A DNA stretch of 64,000 bases, taken from assembly GCF_050038885.1 (NCBI RefSeq), contig NZ_CP143624.1:1674001-1738000 (forward strand), written 5' to 3'. How positions within the stretch are numbered: position 1 is the stretch's first letter; the number at the start of each line of letters is the position of its first letter. The translations under genes were made by a program, and so were the position numbers. The notes below the pieces were generated by a model. It saw only the letters and a list, made by a program, of their open reading frames with translations, did not search any database and was not told where the DNA came from. Source of the DNA: Myxococcus flavus. Lineage in GTDB: Bacteria; Myxococcota; Myxococcia; Myxococcales; Myxococcaceae. Shown here one piece after another: positions 7,967 through 16,577 of this stretch.

Positions 7967-8332
7967 TCAGCTCCGCGGCTTGAACTGCGCCGCGAGCACG
8001 CTGAGGATTCGGATGGACGTCCGGTCGAGCTGCTTGGCCCGGCGCATCAGCCGCCGCAGCTCGGCGGACTCGCCGTAGTCACTGGGCGGCTCGGCGGCCC
8101 ACTTCACCTCCTGCACGGGCTTGAGGCCCAGCGCCTCGTCCGCGGAGATGGAGAGCACCGTGCACAACCGGCGGAACGTCTGGATGCTCGGCAGCATGTG
8201 GCCGCGCTCCAGCCGGCCGTAGACTTCGCTCGCGATGCCAATCCGCTCCGCCACGTCGGCCTGGGTCAGGTTCAGGCGGGTCCGTGCGAGGCGCGCCGCT
8301 CCTCCAAGGCGGGATGCGAGGGTCTTTTCCAT
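7967..8332 (-). CDS. XRE-family transcriptional regulator
   Basis: A 121-residue DNA-binding protein. An XRE helix-turn-helix spans about residues 8-65: GAARLARTRLNLTQADVAERIGIASEVYGRLERG, followed by LPSIQTFRRLCTVLSISADEAL, the standard lambda-repressor-like arrangement. The C-terminal ~45 residues are a short basic helical tail (LRRLMRRAKQLDRTSIRILSVLAAQF) that may mediate dimerisation. No ligand domain. It diverges from the receiver gene across about 140 bases carrying palindromic elements, so it may regulate itself and that neighbour. The ATG start is clear. Confidence 0.88.
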   Translation of the reverse strand: MEKTLASRLGGAARLARTRLNLTQADVAERIGIASEVYGRLERGHMLPSIQTFRRLCTVLSISADEALGLKPVQEVKWAAEPPSDYGESAELRRLMRRAKQLDRTSIRILSVLAAQFKPRS

Positions 8333-8472
8333 GGGTCGTTAACCTACCGGGTCCGCACATGTCGATATGACTTGAGAGGTTGGCATCCAAGAACTTCCTG
8401 AGTAGTCTTGTAGGTAGGCAACCTCGTGCGTTTGGCCAACCGCACAGGTCTTGATTGACCGGCGCGAAGAAC
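8333..8472. promoter_or_regulatory. Divergent regulatory region with GGTTGG/CCAACC elements
   Basis: The region is more AT-rich than the genes on either side. It holds a near-inverted pair, GAGGTTGGC (from ~8376) and GGCAACCTC (from ~8418), and a palindromic TTTGGCCAACC near 8431-8441. Related half-sites between an XRE regulator and a divergent gene suggest operator sites. Promoter hexamers could not be fixed with confidence. Confidence 0.4.
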
Positions 8473-8847
8473 ATGCTGACCTTCTTGTTCGTGGATGAAG
8501 ACCCGCGCTCGCTCGCGGCGCTGCGGCGGCTCGTGAGAGACCTGCCCGGCAGCAAGCGCTTCGCACGGGGCATGGAGGAGGCGCTCATGCTCGTGCGCGA
8601 GGAGCCGCCCACGGTGGTGGTGACGGGCGACCTCCTCCCGGATGGGGACGGGCTGGGGCTGCTGCAGCAGGTGCGCGCGCGGCATCCTCGGACGGCCTGC
8701 GCGCTGCACGCGGTGATGCCGCCGCTGGCCCGGGACATCACCTGGATGGACCGGGCCGCGCCGCCCAGGGAGGTGCACGCGCTGCTGCGGACGCTGGGCG
8801 CCGGATTGGGCATCCACCCAACCCGGGACAGCGGCCAACGCCGATAG
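8473..8847 (+). CDS. Single-domain response regulator
   Basis: A 124-residue receiver domain without output module. It has the acidic pocket in FLFVDEDPRSL, the phosphoacceptor Asp in VVVTGDLLPDGDGLGLLQQV, and the typical helix-4 RARHPRTACALH. The Thr/Ser and Lys positions of strands four and five are weak (AVMPP), so signalling may be atypical. A TTG six codons upstream is an alternative start; the ATG is preferred because strand one begins immediately. It is divergent from the XRE regulator. Stand-alone receivers are common in myxobacteria; the cognate kinase is not nearby. Confidence 0.65.
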   Translation: MLTFLFVDEDPRSLAALRRLVRDLPGSKRFARGMEEALMLVREEPPTVVVTGDLLPDGDGLGLLQQVRARHPRTACALHAVMPPLARDITWMDRAAPPREVHALLRTLGAGLGIHPTRDSGQRR

Positions 8848-8920
8848 GACCTTCTGGGTCGGGACCACTCGGAAGAGCATCCCCGGAACGCCCGCGTTAA
8901 GGTGCGCTCCCTCTCGCGCC

Positions 8921-9751
8921 ATGAAGCTCTACGCCATCAGTGACCTGCACCTGCGCCACAACGACAACCGCCTGGCGCTCCAGGCGCTTGCGGCCCACCC
9001 GGAGGACTGGCTCATCGTCGCGGGCGACGTGGGCGAGACGCTGGCGGAGATGGAGCTCATGCTGAGCACCCTCACCCAGCGCTTCCGCCAGGTCATCTGG
9101 GTGCCCGGCAACCACGAGCTGTGGACGATGCCGTCCGAGCAGCCCCAGCTGAAGGGCGAGGCGCGCTACCAGCGGCTGGTGAGCCTGTGCCGCAGCTACG
9201 GCGCCCTCACGCCGGAGGACCCCTACCCCCGCTGGCCCGGCCCCGGCCCCGAGCGCGTCATCGTCCCCATGTTCCTGGGCTACGACTACACGTTCCGCCC
9301 GGACCACGTGCCCGCGGACAAGGCGCTGGAGTGGGCCTGGGAGGACGACCTGCTGTGCACCGACGAGGTGCTCCTGCACCCCGAGCCCCACGCGAGCCGC
9401 GCCGCCTGGTGCGCCGCGCGCGTCGCGTCCACGCAGGCCCGACTGGACGCGCTACCCGCGGGCTGCGCCACGGTGCTCATCAACCACTACCCGCTGCGCT
9501 ACGAGCACGTGCGGCTGCCGCGCATCCCCCGCTTCTCCATCTGGTGCGGGACGAAGCACACCGAGGACTGGCACACCCGCTACCGGGCGGAGGTCGTCGT
9601 CACCGGGCACCTGCACATGCCCGCGACGCTGTGGCGGGACGGCGTGCGCTTCGAGGAGGTGTCGCTGGGCTATCCCGCGCAGTGGAAGTACCGGGGCGTG
9701 CGCGGCCTGGACAGCTGCCTGCGCGTCATCCTTCCCGGCCCCACGCCGTAG
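8921..9751 (+). CDS. Calcineurin-like metallophosphoesterase
   Basis: A 276-residue metal-dependent phosphoesterase. All core motifs are present: D-x-H in AISDLHLRH (residues 5-12), GD in VAGDVGE, GNH in VPGNHELW, a His in INHYPLRYE, and GHLH in VVTGHLHMPA. These bind a dinuclear metal centre. Members hydrolyse phosphodiesters or monoesters; the substrate here is not apparent. No signal peptide, so cytoplasmic. It starts at the ATG adjoining strand one. A strong inverted repeat after the stop separates it from the convergent metallopeptidase gene. Confidence 0.88.
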   Translation: MKLYAISDLHLRHNDNRLALQALAAHPEDWLIVAGDVGETLAEMELMLSTLTQRFRQVIWVPGNHELWTMPSEQPQLKGEARYQRLVSLCRSYGALTPEDPYPRWPGPGPERVIVPMFLGYDYTFRPDHVPADKALEWAWEDDLLCTDEVLLHPEPHASRAAWCAARVASTQARLDALPAGCATVLINHYPLRYEHVRLPRIPRFSIWCGTKHTEDWHTRYRAEVVVTGHLHMPATLWRDGVRFEEVSLGYPAQWKYRGVRGLDSCLRVILPGPTP

Positions 9752-9760
9752 ACATGCGAA

Positions 9761-9795
9761 GCCCCGGGCGCCGCTCGAAGCGGAGCACCCGGGGC
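9761..9795. terminator. Bidirectional terminator hairpin
   Basis: GCCCCGGG (9761-9768) pairs with CCCGGGGC (9788-9795), and GCCGCT/AGCGG inside extends the stem around a short loop. It lies between the convergent phosphoesterase and M4 peptidase genes, so it can serve both. No long T tract follows, as usual at this GC content. Confidence 0.65.
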
Positions 9796-9842
9796 CTCAT
9801 CGGCGCGGACCAGGCCCGCGCCGTCACTTCAGACCTGGGAGG

Positions 9843-12077
9843 CTACAGCTCGTCGTAGGAGCCGATGAGGACGATGTTCTGGAAGCCGCCCTTCGCGCCG
9901 TAGACCTCGATGTAGTAGCGGCCCGCCGGCGCGTTCATGATGTTGCACACCTCCGACTGGTGGTTCTCCACGCTGCGGCAGTCGTAGTCGAAGTGCGTCG
10001 GGGCCCCGTCGCGCTTGACGTAGAGGTCGGGGTTGCCCTTGCCCTCGCCCGTCTGGATGTAGACGTTGTTCTTCCCGCTGCCCGGCACGAGCTCCGGCAC
10101 GTCGAGGATGAACACCTGCGAGGAGCCCGGCGCGCCCGAGAGGTTCTCGACCGCGATGCCGCTCTGGATGGGAACGTAGCCGCCCTTCCAGGTCACGGTC
10201 AGCGACGCGTTCGTGTACGCGCTGAAGCCGTTCAGCATCACGAACCAGGTGCCGTGCTGCGGCGCGGGGAAGGTGCAGACCTCGTTGTTGCCCGAGCGGT
10301 ACGGACGGCAGTCGTACGTGGAGGTGGTCGGCGCGTTGCCGTACCGGACGTACATGTCCGCGTCACCCGTGCCACCGGACAGGGTGAAGGTCAGGTCGTA
10401 GGCGCCCTCGGGGATGGCAATCTCGTAGTACTTCTTCTCGTTACGGTCGCCCGACACGACGATGGGCTCGTCCTTGACGATGGGGTCCGTCTCCGGAGGC
10501 GGAATCGGCACGCTCACGCCGACGGCCTTCCACGCGTTCGACACCGACTCGATGGTGGCGGCGTCGTAGCCCAGCTGCTCCGCGGCCTGCTCCGTGGCCA
10601 CCTTGGCGGCCTCGAAGTTGGACGACGGGAGGAGGAGGTCCGCGTTGGCCTTGTAGAAGATCTGCGCGGCCTTCTCGATGCCGATGCCCTGGACCTCGAT
10701 GGTGCTCCTGCCGCGCGGGTGCACGCCGCCCTGCGACAGGAGGTAGAACGCCAGGTTGGAGATACCGGAGCTGAAGTGCACGCCGGTGCCGGTCTGGTAG
10801 TTGTGGTAGTGGTCGAGCGACACGCCGTCCAGCGCCGGGTCATGCATGTAGCGCAGGGCGTCGCCCGGGGTGGGCGGGGTCCACACGGTGTCGCCAATCA
10901 GCCAGTGCCGCGGCAGGACCTCGTTCGCGCCGTCGCCGTACCACTCGCACACCGCGCCGAAGATGTCGGACATCGACTCGTTCAGGCCGCCGGACTCACC
11001 CGAGTAGATGAGGTCCGACTCGTGGTCCGTCACGGCGTGCGTCAGCTCGTGCGCCGTCACGTCCAGCGAGGTGGCCAGGTTGCCCGCGGTCACCCCGTCA
11101 CCGTCGCCGTACACCATCTGGCCCGCGATGGTGTCCCAGAAGGCGTTCGCGTAGTTGACGCGGTGGTGCACGGTGCTGATGAGCACGCCACCTGCGTTGT
11201 CGAGGGAGTCGCGGCCGAACAGCTCCGAGTAGCAGTTGTAAACGGTGCCCAGGTGGTCGTAGTTGGTGTTGACCACGGAGTCCGCCACGGGCGCCTCGCC
11301 CTCACTGCGGACGCGCGGCCCCGGAATGGCATCCAGGTTCTGGCCGTCGTGGAGGCGGCGGTTGATGGCCTCCTTGATCTGCGGGATGCGCAGCATGACA
11401 TCGCCATTGCGCGCGTCGACCAGGACCCAGTCGTGCACCGGCGTCTGGTCCGGCTTCTCGCCGCGCTGGACGACCTTGTACATCAGGCGCAGCTCGTCAT
11501 CGATGCGCCAGTACACGAGCTCCGGGTTCTTGTCGGTGACCCAGCCCGGCTGCGTCTCACGGTCGGAGTCCACGGAGGACACCGCCACCGCACCGGCGAT
11601 GGTCGCCTTGAGGTCGGCCTTCAGGTCGCTGCGAACGTTGGTGTTCGCCGCGAAGACCTTGCCGTTGCGGGCGTGCACGCGAAGCTCGCCGCCCAGCACC
11701 GCGATGTTGTTGTGACGTACGGCGTAGCGATAGTGGCTGTCGCCCCGCTTGTCCAAGTAGCCCTGCTCGAAGACGAGGTTCTTCGGGTCCAGCCGGAACA
11801 TCGGCGCCAGGGTGTCGATGACCGGGGCCAGCGCGGACGCGTTGAGCGCCTTGGGACCGGCGGCGGAAATCTCAGGCAGCGGAATCGACAGGTTCGTCAG
11901 GAACTGCGCCGCCTGCTGGCGGTCCTTCTGAACGACCTTCGCACCATTCTCCAGAACCGCGGACTTCGTGACATCCGACGACTTTTCAGCCTCCGGAGCA
12001 GGGGTGGACTCATTGCAACCCACGACAACGGACAGCGCTGCGATACCGAGCGCGCCACGCACTCTCTTCTGCACCAT
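9843..12077 (-). CDS. Secreted M4-family (thermolysin-like) metallopeptidase
   Basis: A 744-residue zinc endopeptidase. A lipoprotein-type signal ends VVVGC (Cys21). A propeptide follows (FTP/PepSY-like, about 45-230). The catalytic domain has HELTH (343-347), the third zinc ligand Glu in GGLNESMSDIFGA (E367) and the later catalytic His in GVHFSSGISNLAF. Two C-terminal PPC-type beta domains (about 535-630 and 645-740) share the YDCRPY/YDCRSV and EVCTFPAP/EVCNIMNAP elements; such domains usually help secretion and are removed later. A predatory or nutritional role in degrading extracellular protein is inferred. Start supported by a perfect AGGAGG five bases before ATG. Confidence 0.93.
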   Translation of the reverse strand: MVQKRVRGALGIAALSVVVGCNESTPAPEAEKSSDVTKSAVLENGAKVVQKDRQQAAQFLTNLSIPLPEISAAGPKALNASALAPVIDTLAPMFRLDPKNLVFEQGYLDKRGDSHYRYAVRHNNIAVLGGELRVHARNGKVFAANTNVRSDLKADLKATIAGAVAVSSVDSDRETQPGWVTDKNPELVYWRIDDELRLMYKVVQRGEKPDQTPVHDWVLVDARNGDVMLRIPQIKEAINRRLHDGQNLDAIPGPRVRSEGEAPVADSVVNTNYDHLGTVYNCYSELFGRDSLDNAGGVLISTVHHRVNYANAFWDTIAGQMVYGDGDGVTAGNLATSLDVTAHELTHAVTDHESDLIYSGESGGLNESMSDIFGAVCEWYGDGANEVLPRHWLIGDTVWTPPTPGDALRYMHDPALDGVSLDHYHNYQTGTGVHFSSGISNLAFYLLSQGGVHPRGRSTIEVQGIGIEKAAQIFYKANADLLLPSSNFEAAKVATEQAAEQLGYDAATIESVSNAWKAVGVSVPIPPPETDPIVKDEPIVVSGDRNEKKYYEIAIPEGAYDLTFTLSGGTGDADMYVRYGNAPTTSTYDCRPYRSGNNEVCTFPAPQHGTWFVMLNGFSAYTNASLTVTWKGGYVPIQSGIAVENLSGAPGSSQVFILDVPELVPGSGKNNVYIQTGEGKGNPDLYVKRDGAPTHFDYDCRSVENHQSEVCNIMNAPAGRYYIEVYGAKGGFQNIVLIGSYDEL

Positions 12078-12395
12078 GTAATCCTCCTAAGCGGAAAGAT
12101 TAGGAAGCACGATGCCACAGGCCTGACCTGAATTTCAAGGTTGTGCGATTATTTCAGTTATTACCTACTTCTTAGATTTCGAGTTATTTGCCGATATTGC
12201 CTACGTTCCGTGAGCCTACGGGGTTCACTTTAAGTGCCATCCCGTATTCGCAGGACGTGTCAGGTCGTCCGCGTCCCGCCCGGTTTTCACGCCGGTGCCG
12301 CGACCGCTGCGCGGTTCACCCGGGCCCGTGCCCATGCACGCGAGGGGCTGGAATCGGCGGGGCTGGCCATTACGCTCCCCATCCGGGAGGCAACG
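12078..12395. promoter_or_regulatory. AT-rich promoter region of the M4 peptidase
   Basis: This divergent gap contains a markedly AT-rich tract (about 12110-12220) in an otherwise ~70% GC landscape. Read on the minus strand it leads into AGGAGG and the peptidase ATG, so it most likely holds that gene's promoter, possibly with activator sites. On the plus side only a GGGAGG ribosome-binding site before the oxidoreductase is clear. Confidence 0.45.
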
Positions 12396-13373
12396 ATGCG
12401 CGCACTGCAACTGCAGCGGCTGGACGGGCCTGAGGGGCTCCAACTGGTGGACCTGCCGGAGCCCGAGGCGGGGGACTCGGTCCTCATCGATGTGGTGGCA
12501 GCCGGGGTGAGCTTTCCGGACCTGCTGCTCACCCGGGGGCAGTACCAGTTGAAGCCGGCACTTCCGTTCATCCCGGGCGTGGAGGTGGCCGGGGTGGTGC
12601 GGCAGGCGCCCGCGGGCGCGGCCGTGAAGCCCGGGCAGCGGGTGATGGCCTTCAGCTTCGGGCTGGGCGGCTTCGCCGAGGTCGCAGCCATTCCACCGGA
12701 GATGGTGTTCCCCATCCCCACCCACTGGAGCTTCGAGGCAGCCGCGGGCGTGGTGATGAACTACCACACCGCCCACTTCGCGCTGCACCGGCGAGGCCGG
12801 CTGAAGGCGGAGGAGATTGTCGTGGTCCACGGCGCCGCGGGCGGCGTGGGCACGGCGGCGGTGCAGGTGGCGCGCGGCGCGCAGGCCCGGGTCATCGCCG
12901 TGGTGAGCGACGCGCGCAAGGCCGAGGTCGCGAGGCAGGCCGGCGCGCACGAGGTGCTGCTGTCCACCGAGGATTGGGTCGCGCAGGTCCGGGAGAAGAC
13001 GGGCGGCCTGGGCGCCAACGTGGTGGTCGACCCGGTGGGCGGCGACATCTTCGACAAGAGCCTCAAGTGCCTGGCGCCCGAAGGGCGGCTGCTGGTGGTG
13101 GGCTTCACAAGCGGACGCATCCCCGAGGTCCAGGTGAATCGCCTGCTGCTGCGCAACATCGACGTGGTGGGCGTGGCGTGGGGCGGGTTCCTCCTCCACG
13201 AGCCGTCCCTGACGCCCACCATCGCCAAGGACCTGGAGGCCATGGCGGAGCGCGGGGTGCTCGCGCCCATCGTGGGGCCGGTGTTCCCACTGGAACAGGG
13301 CGCGCAGGCCCTGCGTGAGCTGGAGGCAAGGCGCGCGACGGGCAAGGTGGTGCTGCGCATGCGCGAAGGCTGA
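12396..13373 (+). CDS. NADPH:quinone oxidoreductase family protein
   Basis: A 325-residue zinc-independent MDR-superfamily reductase (QOR/zeta-crystallin type). The N-terminal GroES-like domain includes VAAGVSFPDLLLTRGQYQ and FIPGVEVAGVV. The Rossmann domain has VHGAAGGVGTAAVQVAR for NADPH, and the family segment VVVDPVGGDIFDKSLKCLAPEGRLLVVGF is intact. It likely reduces quinones or enones in the cytoplasm. An upstream in-frame extension was rejected: GGGAGG lies just before this ATG and family homology starts here. The stop codon lies inside the first unit of the 90-bp repeat array. Confidence 0.9.
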   Translation: MRALQLQRLDGPEGLQLVDLPEPEAGDSVLIDVVAAGVSFPDLLLTRGQYQLKPALPFIPGVEVAGVVRQAPAGAAVKPGQRVMAFSFGLGGFAEVAAIPPEMVFPIPTHWSFEAAAGVVMNYHTAHFALHRRGRLKAEEIVVVHGAAGGVGTAAVQVARGAQARVIAVVSDARKAEVARQAGAHEVLLSTEDWVAQVREKTGGLGANVVVDPVGGDIFDKSLKCLAPEGRLLVVGFTSGRIPEVQVNRLLLRNIDVVGVAWGGFLLHEPSLTPTIAKDLEAMAERGVLAPIVGPVFPLEQGAQALRELEARRATGKVVLRMREG

Positions 13374-13605
13374 GCCGCGCGCGGCCCTGGGCCGTGCGAG
13401 ATGGACTGACAGCTGGCTCGGCGCGCGACGGGTGCAGAGGTCCTGCGCACGAGGCCAGGCTGAGCCGCGCCTGAAGCGGCCCCACTCGAGCAGGGCCGGG
13501 GGCTGGCTCGGCGCGCGGCGGCCGCGGTGATGCCGCGCACGAGCGCTGGCTGAGCCCCGCCTGAAGCAAGGCGGTGCGAGCTGGGGCCCGACGCAGCTTC
13601 GATGT
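13369..13605. repeat. 90-bp tandem repeat array
   Basis: GCTGAGCC(G/C)CGC recurs at 13369, 13459 and 13549, exactly 90 bp apart. A second landmark, GGCTGGCTCGGCGCGCG or a close variant, lies ~43 bp into units one and two. The first unit overlaps the last codon and stop of the oxidoreductase gene, and the third is truncated near 13605. No conserved peptide runs through it in any frame, so it is an intergenic repeat. Confidence 0.7.
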
Positions 13606-13708
13606 GCGCTGATTGACCGCCGGGCATGCGGCCGGCCGTGTGTGACCGAGCCCGGCGCTGCCACCGCCGCGGCAGGCGCCCCACCTTGTTGCAGGAGGTG
13701 ACGGCACC

Positions 13709-14035
13709 ATGGCGGATGACCCCTTGGAGCGGCAGCACCAGCGCGAGCGGGAAGAGGAACGCAGGCGGCTGCGCGAGGAAGAGACGAAGGACCTGGAGGT
13801 GGAGTCCCACCGGGGACCACGCCCCCTGGAGGGCTACGCGGGGGGCCACACCACGTGGACCGGACAGCAGGACGATGACTCCGCCCGCCGCGTCCACGCG
13901 AGGGATGCCGACGCCTCCTGGGAAGCCAGCGAGCGGCAGGCCCGGCTGGAACCGGAGCCCGAGGCCGACACACCCGACACGGAGGACGCCCAGCCCCGTC
14001 GCGACACACGGGGACCTGAGACGCGGCGCGGGTAA
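13709..14035 (+). CDS. Small highly charged hypothetical protein
   Basis: A 108-residue hydrophilic protein. The N-terminal third is a charged helix (ERQHQREREEERRRLREEE) and the rest is rich in Glu, Arg, Asp and Pro without hydrophobic core, so it is probably disordered. No family recognised. Support for a real gene comes from a near-perfect ribosome-binding site (AGGAGGTG, about eight bases before ATG) and preserved codon bias. It lies between the repeat array and a terminator-like palindrome. Confidence 0.5.
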   Translation: MADDPLERQHQREREEERRRLREEETKDLEVESHRGPRPLEGYAGGHTTWTGQQDDDSARRVHARDADASWEASERQARLEPEPEADTPDTEDAQPRRDTRGPETRRG

Positions 14036-14052
14036 CTCGCCGTCCGAGCCTC

Positions 14053-14077
14053 GTCGGGAGGGCGCGCCCTCCCCGAC
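14053..14077. terminator. Palindromic terminator between convergent genes
   Basis: GTCGGGAGGGCGC pairs with GCGCCCTCCCCGAC, leaving one bulged base and almost no loop. It sits between the convergent small charged gene and the 145-residue gene, where a shared terminator is expected. Cruciform formation is also possible. Confidence 0.5.
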
Positions 14078-14172
14078 ACCTGGGCCACGCCGCACTTGCC
14101 CGCCCCGGGTTCCTCCGGGCACGCGTCCCCCGGAATGGACGGCTCGCGCGGAAAGAGGCCCGAGGGCCCGTT

Positions 14173-14610
14173 TCAGCGCAGCTCGGGCACCTCGCGCTCC
14201 AGCGTCTCCGCGGCGCGCGCGTCCTTGGGGACGCCGAAGCGCTGGCGCGAGCACGCCAGCAACTGCCCGGCATAGACGGTGTCCTCCAGCGCCTCCTGGT
14301 AACGCCCCGCCTGCGCGAGCGTGCGCGCCCGCTCGTCCACCAGCCGGGCCAGGATGCGCGCCTGCTCCGCGTGTGAGAACAGGCGGACCACGGAGCGCGC
14401 GTCGAAGCACACCAGCGTATCGAACTCCATGCTCAGCGTGGCCGTACAGGCCTCGCGGATCTGCTGCAGACTCGCGTCCAGGGAGGCCTCCGCCCGGGCC
14501 CGGGCGAGGTCCGGAGCCAGGCGGCCAAGCTCACGCACGGCATTCAGGGTGAAGGCGTAACGCAGGACGGGCATGCGGATGAGGACTACACCCCAGCCAC
14601 GCGGTTTCAT
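14173..14610 (-). CDS. Hypothetical helical protein
   Basis: A 145-residue protein with no recognised domain. It is largely alpha-helical by composition (LGRLAPDLARARAEASLDASLQQIREAC; HAEQARILARLVDERARTLAQAGRYQEALEDTVYAGQLL), and the second half resembles a single TPR-like helix pair. A second ATG twelve codons inside (MPVLRYAF) is an alternative start. It diverges from the xdhC-like gene across about 130 bases. No signal peptide. Function unknown. Confidence 0.5.
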   Translation of the reverse strand: MKPRGWGVVLIRMPVLRYAFTLNAVRELGRLAPDLARARAEASLDASLQQIREACTATLSMEFDTLVCFDARSVVRLFSHAEQARILARLVDERARTLAQAGRYQEALEDTVYAGQLLACSRQRFGVPKDARAAETLEREVPELR

Positions 14611-14738
14611 CCAGTCACCCGGTGTGCCCAGCCCCCTCCCCGGGCCTGTCGCGCGAGAACGTCACTGGCCGGGATGAAACCCCGCCGACTACAGTTTCAC
14701 GTCGCGCGCCGGCCACCCCCACCAAGGACGACGAGAGC

Positions 14739-15851
14739 ATGAAGGACCTGGACGCCATCCTCCGCGCACGCACGCGCACCCAGGGCCCCCTGGTCCTCGC
14801 CACCGTGGTCGCCGTCGCGGGCTCGGCGTACCGGCGCCCCGGCGCGCGGATGTTGATGGGTGAGGACGGGTGGCTGGCGGGCGGCATCAGCGGCGGCTGC
14901 CTGGAGGCCGACATCGTCCGCAAGGCCTTCTTCTGGACGGCGCAGGGCCCTCGCCTGCTGCGCTACGACTCCACCAGCGACAGCGCGGAGGACGAAGGCG
15001 CCTTCTCCTTCGCGCTGGGCTGCAACGGCGTGGTGGACGTGCTGCTGGAGCGCTGCGAGGCCGGCGCGGAGGAGGCGCTCACCTTCGCCGCCCAGGCCCG
15101 CGAGGCGGGACGCCGGGCCGTGGTGGCCACGGTGTACCGGGGGCCCTCGAACACCGTGGGTTCGCGCCTGCTGCTCCGCGACGACGGCACCGAGGCGGGC
15201 AGCCTCTCCGGCGCGCTGCGAGACGCCGTGCGCGAAGCGGCGCGCGAGGCCCTGGACGCGGGACGCACCTGGAGCGGCCCCTGCGGCGGCGCGGACGTGC
15301 TGGTGGAGGTGGTGGACCCGCCCCACCCGCTGGTGCTCTTCGGCAGCGGCTTCGACGTCGTCCCCGTGGTGAACCAGGCCGCGAGCCTGGGCTGGCATGT
15401 CACCGTGGTGGCGGACCGGACCGCGCAGAGCCTGCGAAATCGCTTCCCCCGCGCGCACGCGGTGGTGCCGGCGAAGGCCCCCGACGCCCCGAACGCGGTG
15501 CCGCTGTCGCCGCGCACGCTGGCGGTGCTGATGACCCACAGCCTGCCGCAGGACCGCGAGCTGCTGGCGCGGCTGCTCCCGCGTCCGCTGCGCTACCTGG
15601 GCGTGCTGGGGCCCCGCTCGCGCACGGACCGGCTGCTGGCGGAGCTGCCCACGGCGCCCACCCCGGCGCAGCTGGAGAAGCTGCACGCGCCCGTGGGCCT
15701 CGACCTGGGAGCGGAGGGCGCGGAGGAAATCGCCCTGGCCATCATCGCGGAGCTGCAAGCCGTGGTAGCGGGCCGCGAGGGCGGCAAGCTCCGAGAGCGC
15801 CGTGCCCCCATCCACACCGCGGCCCCACCGCCGGTGCGGAGGCTCGCGTGA
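14739..15851 (+). CDS. XdhC/CoxI-family molybdenum-enzyme maturation protein
   Basis: A 370-residue XdhC/CoxI homologue. The N-terminal CoxI domain carries ATVVAVAGSAYRRPGARMLM and GGISGGCLEADI; the C-terminal Rossmann domain begins PLVLFGSGFDVVPVVNQAASLGWHVTVVADR and contains VLMTHSLPQDRELL and YLGVLGPRSRTDRLL. XdhC binds and sulfurates molybdenum cofactor before insertion into xanthine dehydrogenase-type enzymes. The next gene overlaps by GTGA and encodes a MobA-like enzyme, a common pairing. No molybdenum hydroxylase gene is adjacent; only a truncated remnant lies 18 kb away. The start was set at the ATG that begins the conserved domain. Confidence 0.88.
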   Translation: MKDLDAILRARTRTQGPLVLATVVAVAGSAYRRPGARMLMGEDGWLAGGISGGCLEADIVRKAFFWTAQGPRLLRYDSTSDSAEDEGAFSFALGCNGVVDVLLERCEAGAEEALTFAAQAREAGRRAVVATVYRGPSNTVGSRLLLRDDGTEAGSLSGALRDAVREAAREALDAGRTWSGPCGGADVLVEVVDPPHPLVLFGSGFDVVPVVNQAASLGWHVTVVADRTAQSLRNRFPRAHAVVPAKAPDAPNAVPLSPRTLAVLMTHSLPQDRELLARLLPRPLRYLGVLGPRSRTDRLLAELPTAPTPAQLEKLHAPVGLDLGAEGAEEIALAIIAELQAVVAGREGGKLRERRAPIHTAAPPPVRRLA

Positions 15852-16432
15852 GGGTGGGCGTGGTGCTGCTCGCCGCGGGAGGCTCCTCGCGGCTGGGGCA
15901 CCCCAAGCAGCTCGTCCGATACCAGGGACAAACGCTGGTGCGGCGCGCCGCCGAGGCCGCCGCAGCCGTGCGGTGTGGCCCGGTGGTGGTGGTGCTCGGT
16001 GCCGCGCACGACGCGGTGGCCGCGGAGCTGACCGGCCTGTCCGTGCGCACGGTGCACCATGCGGGCTGGGCCGAGGGGCCCGGCGGCTCGCTGCGCGCGG
16101 GGCTGCGTGCGCTCACCGGCGGGGACGCGGCGCCGCTGGAGGCCGTGCTGGTGATGCTCTGCGACCAGCTTCGCGTGGACGCCGCGCACCTGCGTGCCCT
16201 GCTCACCGCCTTCGAGCGCACGCGCGCGCCCGTGGTGGCCTCCGCCTACGACGGCACCCGGGGCGTCCCCGCCCTCTTCGCTCGCGACGTCTTCCCGGAG
16301 CTGGAAGCGCTGAGCCCCGCGCAGGGCGCGCGCGGTGTGATTGCACGTGAGCCCTCGCGCGTGGCGGAGGTGGCGCTGCCTGGCGGTGGCGACGACGTGG
16401 ACACGCCCGAGGATGTCGCGCGGCTGACGTGA
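15848..16432 (+). CDS. MobA-like nucleotidyltransferase (MocA type)
   Basis: A 194-residue NTP-transferase of the MobA/MocA group. The nucleotide-binding signature is at the N-terminus (VVLLAAGGSSRLGHPKQLVRYQG), followed by LVMLCDQLRVDAAHLRAL (metal-binding Asp) and the C-terminal DVDTPED. MocA adds CMP to molybdopterin, giving the cytosine dinucleotide cofactor of xanthine dehydrogenase-family enzymes. It starts at GTG overlapping the xdhC-like stop (GTGA), so expression is coupled. CTP versus GTP preference cannot be settled by eye. Confidence 0.86.
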   Translation: MRVGVVLLAAGGSSRLGHPKQLVRYQGQTLVRRAAEAAAAVRCGPVVVVLGAAHDAVAAELTGLSVRTVHHAGWAEGPGGSLRAGLRALTGGDAAPLEAVLVMLCDQLRVDAAHLRALLTAFERTRAPVVASAYDGTRGVPALFARDVFPELEALSPAQGARGVIAREPSRVAEVALPGGGDDVDTPEDVARLT

Positions 16433-16577
16433 GCCACGGCTCGCGCCGCGTCCGTCACCTCGCCGATACGCGCATCGGCCCCGGGGAGGGGGGCCTGGTA
16501 CGGCAGTGCGTGTTGCCAGCGCCGCGCACCGTTCCCCACCTTCTCCAGCACGACGACATTCAGCGGAAGGGGTCTCC

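Noticed and set aside
9960..12131. 723-codon frame antisense to the M4 peptidase
   Set aside because: It mirrors the peptidase codons on the other strand; composition is Val/Arg/His-rich noise and the sense strand has an unmistakable HELTH zinc peptidase.
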